Source of the DNA: an uncultured Roseovarius sp.
GTDB taxonomy: Bacteria; Pseudomonadota; Alphaproteobacteria; Rhodobacterales; Rhodobacteraceae
Length of the DNA stretch: 31,365 bases
Direction of reading: 5' to 3'
Assembly: GCA_934501475.1 (NCBI GenBank)
Contig: CAKSUL010000020.1
Coordinates: 1 to 31,365 of the forward strand
A model generated the notes under the pieces. The model did no database searches. It saw only the letters and a program-made list of their open reading frames with translations, and had not been told where the DNA came from. This document shows positions 30,756-31,365 of this stretch, one piece after another. Positions within the stretch are counted from its first letter, which is position 1. Each line of letters begins with the position of its first letter. A program made the position numbers and the translations under genes.

Positions 30756-30812
30756 GGCGCATGGATGAAACGGCCGCGCTGGCTGCCTGAATTGAAAGAG
30801 TGAGGAAAAAAG

Positions 30813-31365
<553 letters not shown>

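Overview
The window looks like core chromosome of a high-GC marine or roseobacter-type alphaproteobacterium (Rhodobacteraceae/Rhodobacterales). The evidence is the gene content and order: a ChpT phosphotransferase, L21 with a C-terminal extension, a suf operon led by an Rrf2/IscR protein without the usual cysteine triad, olsBA, a Zn-independent type of HemB, ctaA, an M32 carboxypeptidase and a Usg-family gene. This is a judgement from protein sequences read by eye; no database search was possible.

Layout. Bases 1-76 look like the end of an IS21-like insertion sequence. It abuts the last ~43 codons of a tyrosine recombinase (77-208), followed by a strong terminator and a tRNA-Ser(CGA) on the minus strand whose 3' end faces the recombinase. 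This looks like the decayed edge of an island integrated at the tRNA. From 654 the sequence is ordinary chromosome: two tandem exported DUF2059-like proteins; rplU-rpmA with a long leader; a LysE-type exporter and a GNAT acetyltransferase; obgE-proB-proA (GTPase, then the first two steps of proline synthesis); chpT (minus) divergent from a DUF3553 gene; a 349-base gene-free stretch with two long hairpins; olsB-olsA (ornithine lipid synthesis); a divergent ThiE-like gene (minus); trmJ; ctaA; an M32 carboxypeptidase; gyrA (minus); usg; a SYLF lipoprotein and hemB (minus); a four-helix membrane protein; mfd; a small helical protein and an alpha/beta hydrolase (minus).

The last 5.6 kb is the start of a suf Fe-S cluster assembly operon: iscR, cysteine desulfurase, sufB, a small membrane protein, an FkbM-type methyltransferase, a second Rossmann methyltransferase-like protein, and sufC, cut by the window end. 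The iscR promoter carries a good match to the enterobacterial type-1 IscR operator, overlapping the -35 box. This suggests autoregulation of the operon by Fe-S status. The three extra genes between sufB and sufC overlap one another by 1-4 bases, so they are probably co-translated, but their link to Fe-S assembly is unknown.

No CRISPR array, prophage, toxin-antitoxin pair, defence island or secondary-metabolite cluster was seen. The most interesting signals are the extra genes inside the suf operon, the IscR protein/operator combination, a 38-base repeat present in two inverted copies (37/38 identical), the hairpin cluster upstream of olsB, an AT-rich rare-codon patch inside the cysteine desulfurase gene, and a ThiE homologue that seems to lack the family's phosphate-binding residues.
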